From Roseiarcus sp037446355 (GTDB taxonomy: Bacteria > Pseudomonadota > Alphaproteobacteria > Rhizobiales > Beijerinckiaceae): a stretch of DNA of 33,295 nucleotides. The stretch spans positions 1-33,295 of the forward strand of contig JBBIIT010000039.1 of assembly GCA_037446355.1 (NCBI GenBank), in the 5' to 3' direction. Each line of letters starts with the position of its first letter. Position 1 is the first letter of the stretch. The notes under the pieces were generated by a model. It had not been told where the DNA came from, ran no database searches, and worked only from the letters and a program-made list of their open reading frames with translations. The translations under genes were made by a program, and so were the position numbers. Below are positions 28,983 to 33,295 of this stretch, in pieces.

Positions 28983-30791
28983 ATGAACGATCTGACCGCG
29001 TCGGAATCCTCCGCCGAGCCGTCGCTTGGGCTCGAACTCGACGCGCCGGCCAAGGCCGCGGCGCCGTATCGGGTGCTCGCGCGCAAATACCGCCCCGCCA
29101 GCTTCGACGACCTGATCGGGCAGGAGGCGATGGTGCGCACGCTCGCCAATTCCTTCGCCGCCGAGCGCATCCATCAGGCCTATATCCTGACGGGCGTGCG
29201 CGGCGTCGGCAAGACGACGACGGCGCGCATCCTCGCCCGTGCGTTCAACTATTCACTGCCCGGCAAGATCGATAGGCCCAGCGTCGCGATGCCCGAACTG
29301 GGTGTGCACTGCCAGGCGATCATCGATTCGCGCCATGTCGATGTGATTGAGATGGACGCGGCTTCGCACACCGGCATCGACGATGTGCGCGAAATCATCG
29401 AAAACGCGCGCTATCGCCCGGTCTCGGCGCGCACCAAGGTCTATATCATCGACGAAGTGCACATGCTCTCCAAACAAGCCTTCAACGGCCTGCTGAAGAC
29501 GCTGGAAGAGCCGCCCGAGCATGTGAAATTTCTGTTCGCGACCACCGAGATCGAGAAAGTGCCGATCACGGTGCGTTCGCGCTGCATCCGTTTCGACCTC
29601 AAGCGGATCGAATCGGGGCTGATGATCCGCCACCTCGAAAAGATCTGCGCCGCCGAAAGGGTGGCCGCCGAACCCGACGCGCTCGCGCTGATCGCCCGGG
29701 TCGCCGAGGGATCGGTGCGCGACGCGCTGTCGCTGCTCGATCAGGGCATCGCCCATGGCGCGCGCGAAGGCGTGCGCGCCGACGACATAAGAGCGATGCT
29801 CGGCCTCTCCGACCGCAGCGAAGTGATCGATCTTTTCGTCCACGCGATGAAAGGAGAGATCGCCGAGGCGCTCGAAGCGTCCTCGCGGCTCTATCGCGCC
29901 GGCGCCGACGCCGCGGAAATGCTGATCGAGCTTGCCGAATTTTGCCATTTCGTGACCCGTGTGAAGCTGGCGCCGAGCGGGCTCGACGATCCGGCCGTGA
30001 GCGAGATCGAGCGCCGGCGCGGCGGCGAGATCGCGCAGGACCTGGCGCTCGGGCCGCTGACGCGCGCCTGGCAAATTCTGCTCAAGGGCGTCGAGGACGT
30101 GAAGGATTCTCCGCGCCCGCTCGCTTCGGCGGAGATGGCGATCATCCGCCTCGCCTATGCCGCCGACCTGCCTTCGCCCGAGGACGCGCTGCGCAAGCTT
30201 GCTGAGAACCCCGAGGCGCCGGCGCGACTTTCCGCGTCGTCGTCGTCGGCGCCCGCCGGCGCGTCGCGCGCGCACGCCCCCTTGGGAGCCGGAGCGAGCG
30301 CGCCGTTGCGAACGCCCGCGCCCGTATCCGCGCCCGCGAACGCGCCGCGCCTCGCCAGGTTCGAGGATGTCGTCGCCTACGCGCGCGCCAAGCGCGACGT
30401 GCAGCTCGTGCATGCGCTTGAGCGCGACGTCCGCCTCGCCCGCTTCGAAGCCGGCCGCATCGAGTTTTCGCTGATCGAGGGCGCGTCGCAAGCGTTGGCG
30501 CAGACCCTATCGAAAAAGCTGGCCGAATGGACGGGCGAGCGCTGGATGGTCGCGCTCGCGCCCGGCGCGACGACGCCGACGTTGCGCGAGGTCGCGTCCG
30601 AGAAAGAAGCGCGCCGGCTCAGCGACGTCGCCGCTCATCCGGTCGTGCGCAAGGTTCTCGAGCGATTCCCCGGCGCGAAAATCGTCGAGGTGCGCGGTCA
30701 TGAGCCGCCGGCGCCCGACCCGGCGCCAACGGCCTCCCCCGACGACGAAGTCGGCTATTCCGATTCTCTCGTCCCCGAGGACGATCTCTAG
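28983..30791 (+). CDS. dnaX: DNA polymerase III subunit gamma/tau
   Basis: Clamp-loader ATPase of the replisome. The 602-residue protein has an alpha-type N-terminal extension, then YRPASFDDLIGQEAMV, the Walker A loop GVRGVGKT (71-78), EMDAASHTGIDDVREII, Walker B IIDEVHMLS, LLKTLEEPPEHVKFLFATTE with SRC in sensor 1, and the sensor-2 VAEGSVRDALSLLDQ. The zinc-binding segment of typical DnaX keeps only one cysteine (GVHCQAI), as is common in alphaproteobacteria. A proline/alanine-rich linker follows domain III, then a C-terminal tau region. No A-rich slippery site is visible. The ATG at 28983 has no clear ribosome site. It is followed 27 bases later by ybaB. Confidence 0.96.
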   Translation: MNDLTASESSAEPSLGLELDAPAKAAAPYRVLARKYRPASFDDLIGQEAMVRTLANSFAAERIHQAYILTGVRGVGKTTTARILARAFNYSLPGKIDRPSVAMPELGVHCQAIIDSRHVDVIEMDAASHTGIDDVREIIENARYRPVSARTKVYIIDEVHMLSKQAFNGLLKTLEEPPEHVKFLFATTEIEKVPITVRSRCIRFDLKRIESGLMIRHLEKICAAERVAAEPDALALIARVAEGSVRDALSLLDQGIAHGAREGVRADDIRAMLGLSDRSEVIDLFVHAMKGEIAEALEASSRLYRAGADAAEMLIELAEFCHFVTRVKLAPSGLDDPAVSEIERRRGGEIAQDLALGPLTRAWQILLKGVEDVKDSPRPLASAEMAIIRLAYAADLPSPEDALRKLAENPEAPARLSASSSSAPAGASRAHAPLGAGASAPLRTPAPVSAPANAPRLARFEDVVAYARAKRDVQLVHALERDVRLARFEAGRIEFSLIEGASQALAQTLSKKLAEWTGERWMVALAPGATTPTLREVASEKEARRLSDVAAHPVVRKVLERFPGAKIVEVRGHEPPAPDPAPTASPDDEVGYSDSLVPEDDL

Positions 30792-30818
30792 AATTCCCCC
30801 TTCGCGGAGCAAGCTGAA

Positions 30819-31142
30819 ATGGTCGACATCATGGGCATGATGAAGAAGGCGCAGGCGATGCAGGCCAAGCTCGCCGACGTGCAGGCCGAACTCGCGGACA
30901 TGCAGGTTGAAGGCCAGTCCGGCGGCGGCATGGTGAAGATCGCCGTCACCGGCAAGGGCGAGATGAAGGCGATCGCCATCGACCCTTCGCTGCTGACGCC
31001 CGACGACAAGGACATGCTCGAGGATCTGATCCTGGCCGCCTTCGCCGACGCGAAAGGCAAGGCCGATCGGGCCGCCGCCGATAAAATGCAGGCGCTGACG
31101 GCGGGACTGCCGTTGCCGCCCGGCATGAAGCTGCCGTTCTGA
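30819..31142 (+). CDS. YbaB/EbfC family nucleoid-associated protein
   Basis: A small (107-residue) dimeric DNA-binding protein. It has the family core: an N-terminal helix MKKAQAMQAKLADVQAELA, the strand block GGGMVKIAVTGKGEMKAIAID, then the LTPDDKDMLEDLILAAFADA helix and the conserved GLPLPPGMKLPF C-terminus. The ATG at 30819 has a GGAG site 9 bases upstream. It lies between dnaX and recR, 1 base before the latter, the order found in most bacteria. Its exact role (nucleoid organisation or recombination with RecR) is not settled. Confidence 0.96.
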   Translation: MVDIMGMMKKAQAMQAKLADVQAELADMQVEGQSGGGMVKIAVTGKGEMKAIAIDPSLLTPDDKDMLEDLILAAFADAKGKADRAAADKMQALTAGLPLPPGMKLPF

Positions 31143-31143
31143 G

Positions 31144-31746
31144 ATGGCCGCGGTCGCTGGGCCGGAGATCGAGCGGCTGGTTCAGTTGCTCGCGCGCCTT
31201 CCGGGCCTCGGCCCGCGCTCGGCGCGCCGCGCGGCGCTGCATCTCATCCGCAAGCGCGAGCAGTTGCTGGGTCCGCTCGCCGATGCGCTGCGCGTCGCGC
31301 ATGAGCGCATTTCGACCTGCTCGGTCTGCGGCAATGTCGACAGTCGCGATCCCTGCACGATTTGCTGCGACGAGCGACGCGAATCCGCGACTCTGGTGGT
31401 CGTCGAGTCGGTCGGCGATCTCTGGGCGCTTGAGCGCGCCGACGCGACCCGCGCGCGCTATCATGTGCTGGGCGGCGCGCTGTCGCCGCTCGACGGCGTT
31501 GGGCCTAACGACCTCAATCTCGCTAGCCTTGTCGCGCGGGTCGCCGAGGGCGGCGTCCGGGAAGTGATTCTAGCGGTCAACGCGACGGTCGACGGCCAGA
31601 CCACCGCGCACTATGTCACCGATCTCCTGCGCCCTTACGCGGTCAAGGTCACGCGCCTCGCGCATGGGGTGCCCGTCGGCGGCGAGCTCGATTATCTCGA
31701 CGATGGCACGCTCGCTGCGGCGGTGCGCCAGCGCACGGCGTTTTGA
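31144..31746 (+). CDS. recR: Recombination protein RecR
   Basis: Part of the RecFOR recombination-mediator pathway that loads RecA at gaps. The 200-residue protein has the N-terminal helix-hairpin-helix LPGLGPRSARRAALHL, a C4 zinc finger with C59, C62, C71 and C74 (CSVCGN..DPCTICC), a Toprim domain beginning LVVVESVGDLWALE with the GALSPLDGVGP segment, and the C-terminal LAHGVPVGGELDYLDDGTL Walker B-like region. Each element is standard. The ATG at 31144 follows the ybaB stop after 1 base, so the genes are coupled. Confidence 0.97.
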   Translation: MAAVAGPEIERLVQLLARLPGLGPRSARRAALHLIRKREQLLGPLADALRVAHERISTCSVCGNVDSRDPCTICCDERRESATLVVVESVGDLWALERADATRARYHVLGGALSPLDGVGPNDLNLASLVARVAEGGVREVILAVNATVDGQTTAHYVTDLLRPYAVKVTRLAHGVPVGGELDYLDDGTLAAAVRQRTAF

Positions 31747-31859
31747 TCGTCCAGGGGCGCGGCGAAGCTGTCGGCCATTCCGCGCGAAGCCGACATGCGG
31801 TAGGCTTTCGCCAGTAGGCGCGGACGCGCGTGCGCTTGCTGTCAGGAGAGGCGCCTTTC

Positions 31860-33257
31860 ATGTCGGTAGCCGTCGCGACGTCCCACCCGTTCCGCCCGCC
31901 AGCGCCGAAGCCGCATGACAAGCCGCTCGGCTCGCTCGGCATGATGTACGCGTTATGGCGCAATCCGCTGGAAATCTGGTCCGACGCGCATTTTCGCCTG
32001 CCGGTGCTGATGGGTCGAAGCATTCTGGGCCTTCGCGCCGTCGTCAACGATCCCAAGGCGGTCCGGCGAGTTTTTCTCGACAACGCCGCTAATTACCGCA
32101 AGGACGCGCTGCAATTGCGTCTGCTGCGTCCGGGCCTTGGCGCGGGCCTGTTGACCGTGGAGGGCGAAGCCTGGCGCGTGCAGCGGCGCGTTCTGGCGCC
32201 GCTGTTTTCGCCCCGCCAGGTCGCCGAGTTCGCGCCGGCGATGCACCGCGTCGCACGCGCGGCGGTGGAGCGGCTTCATACCCGACGCGATGGCGCGCCG
32301 CACGAAATCGACGCCGAAATGGCGCTGACGACGCTACAGGTGCTCGAACAGACCCTGTTCAGCGAAGGCCTCGCGCGCGACCCCAGCGAGTTTCAACGCG
32401 CGGTGAGCAAATATTTCGACACCATCGGCCGGGTCGATCCGCTCGATATTCTCGGTGCGCCGAATTTCATTCCGCGCATCGCGCGCTGGCGCGGACGCGA
32501 TTCGCTCGCCTTCTTCGCCAGCGCGGTCGACGACATCGTCGCCACACGCCAGCGCCTGATCGCCACGGGCGCGCCGGCGCCGGCGGACCTGCTGACATTG
32601 TTGCTGCGCGCCAGCGATCCCGAGACCGGGCAGGGCATGAGCTTGGAGGACGTGCGCGCCAATATCGTCACCTTTATTGGCGCGGGACACGAGACGACCG
32701 CCAACGCGCTGACCTGGACGCTGTACCTCATCTCGCAGGCGCCCGACTGGCGCGAACGAATCGAAGCCGAGATCGACGCGCATTTCGATCCGCACAGCGA
32801 AGGCGATGTCGGCGATTCGTTGCCGATCGTGCGCGCGGCGCTGGAGGAGTCCCTGCGTCTCTATCCGCCGGCTGCGACATTGAGCCGCGAGGCGATCGGC
32901 GAGGACTGGCTCGCGGGAGTGCGCATTCCCGCGGGGACGATCGTTTCGATCGCGCCTTATTTGCTGCATCGCCATCGCACGCTGTGGAGCGATCCCGACG
33001 CATTCGACCCCGACCGATTCCTCGGCGCCAATCGCGACCGCGTCGATCGCTACGCCTACATTCCGTTCGGCGCGGGGCCGCGCGTATGCATCGGCATGGC
33101 GTTCGCGATGCAGGAAGCGCTGATCGTGCTCGCGCATCTGCTCGGCGCGTTCCGCTTCGATCTTACGCCGGGCCACGTCGTCGAGCCGGCGCAGCGCATC
33201 ACCCTGCGCCCGCGCTACGGAATGCGCATGTTCGCGCGCCGCCGAGGGTTTGAGTGA
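31860..33257 (+). CDS. Cytochrome P450
   Basis: A 465-residue soluble-type monooxygenase. The I-helix oxygen-activation motif GAGHETT is at 274-280, the K-helix E-S-L-R (E330/R333) is followed by LYPPAATLSREA, the PERF-like region reads DPDRF, and the heme-binding FGAGPRVCIG has the thiolate cysteine at C410. No fused ferredoxin or reductase domain is present, and none is encoded beside it, so it needs separate redox partners. The LYPPA and R-x-[FI]-x-P-x-R pattern resembles the CYP102/CYP4-like clade of bacterial P450s that act on fatty acids or terpenes; the substrate is not assignable. I use the ATG at 31860 (AGGAGAG ribosome site, 9 bases away); a GTG at 31830 would add 10 residues. Confidence 0.93.
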   Translation: MSVAVATSHPFRPPAPKPHDKPLGSLGMMYALWRNPLEIWSDAHFRLPVLMGRSILGLRAVVNDPKAVRRVFLDNAANYRKDALQLRLLRPGLGAGLLTVEGEAWRVQRRVLAPLFSPRQVAEFAPAMHRVARAAVERLHTRRDGAPHEIDAEMALTTLQVLEQTLFSEGLARDPSEFQRAVSKYFDTIGRVDPLDILGAPNFIPRIARWRGRDSLAFFASAVDDIVATRQRLIATGAPAPADLLTLLLRASDPETGQGMSLEDVRANIVTFIGAGHETTANALTWTLYLISQAPDWRERIEAEIDAHFDPHSEGDVGDSLPIVRAALEESLRLYPPAATLSREAIGEDWLAGVRIPAGTIVSIAPYLLHRHRTLWSDPDAFDPDRFLGANRDRVDRYAYIPFGAGPRVCIGMAFAMQEALIVLAHLLGAFRFDLTPGHVVEPAQRITLRPRYGMRMFARRRGFE

Positions 33258-33278
33258 CGTTTTTTTTTCAAATACCGT

Positions 33279-33284
33279 TTGACA
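33279..33284 (+). promoter_or_regulatory. Possible -35 box at the window edge
   Basis: A consensus TTGACA lies 22 bases after the P450 stop. Its -10 would fall beyond the end of the window, so it can only be noted. Confidence 0.25.
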
Positions 33285-33295
33285 GGGAAAAGTGG

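Noticed and set aside
28733..29174. Minus-strand frames over the SRP RNA and dnaX start
   Set aside because: They run through a conserved structured RNA and antisense to dnaX, with no domain or ribosome site.
33260..33268. Run of nine T after the P450 as a terminator
   Set aside because: No stable stem immediately precedes the T run, so it does not meet the rho-independent pattern.

Overview
The window is about 33 kb of a GC-rich alphaproteobacterial chromosome. Gene content and order (dciA/dapF, lptM-lysA-TIGR02302 family, SRP RNA-dnaX-ybaB-recR, a FYDLN-acid TIGR02300 protein, a class II-like aroA) point to the Hyphomicrobiales (Rhizobiales), perhaps a Methylocystaceae/Beijerinckiaceae-type organism. 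The family-level guess is inference only. There are no insertion sequences, phage genes or CRISPR arrays. One 100-base run of N marks a scaffold join. No gene-free stretch exceeds 300 bases.

Layout. 1-2.7 kb: a leftward dciA-dapF-DUF1624 acyltransferase run, divergent from mutY. 2.7-5.1 kb: a divergent exopolysaccharide pair (polyprenyl-phosphate sugar-1-phosphate transferase and a WecG/TagA/CpsF glycosyltransferase). 5.2-9.0 kb: a HAD pyrimidine nucleotidase, an RpiR-type regulator, aroA, a TIGR02300 zinc-ribbon protein and tRNA-Ala(GGC). 9.0-11.3 kb: a stand-alone feruloyl-CoA synthetase and a small glycine-zipper lipoprotein. 11.3-17.3 kb: a divergently transcribed module. Leftward: RND adaptor, RND pump, AhpD-like protein, rhodanese. 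Rightward: a BigR/SqrR-like ArsR repressor, a YgaP-type membrane protein and a DUF302 protein. 17.5-19.7 kb: valine catabolism (acyl-CoA dehydrogenase and 3-hydroxyisobutyrate dehydrogenase, the latter interrupted by the N gap). 19.9-21.0 kb: two tandem paralogous secreted Gly/His/Trp-rich proteins. 21.1-28.7 kb: a long leftward run of rlpA, lptM, lysA, TIGR02302, a HIG1-like protein, cobalamin adenosyltransferase, a FAH-family hydrolase and anmK. 28.8-33.3 kb: SRP RNA, dnaX, ybaB, recR and a cytochrome P450.

The most interesting region is 11.3-17.3 kb. The regulator carries two cysteines exactly 66 residues apart, the spacing of the persulfide-sensing pair in SqrR/BigR. The two parts of the E. 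coli YgaP protein (rhodanese and membrane hairpin) are separate genes placed on opposite arms of the divergon. An AhpD-like protein with the full Glu/Cys/Cys/His relay and a complete RND adaptor/pump pair complete the set. I infer a reactive-sulfur (persulfide/polysulfide) sensing, detoxification and export module. The control site looks compact: a perfect palindrome covers the -10 box of a promoter that would give a leaderless repressor mRNA.

The N gap is flanked by an exact 55-bp duplication. Collapsing it restores an uninterrupted 298-residue dehydrogenase, so it looks like an assembly artefact rather than a broken gene.
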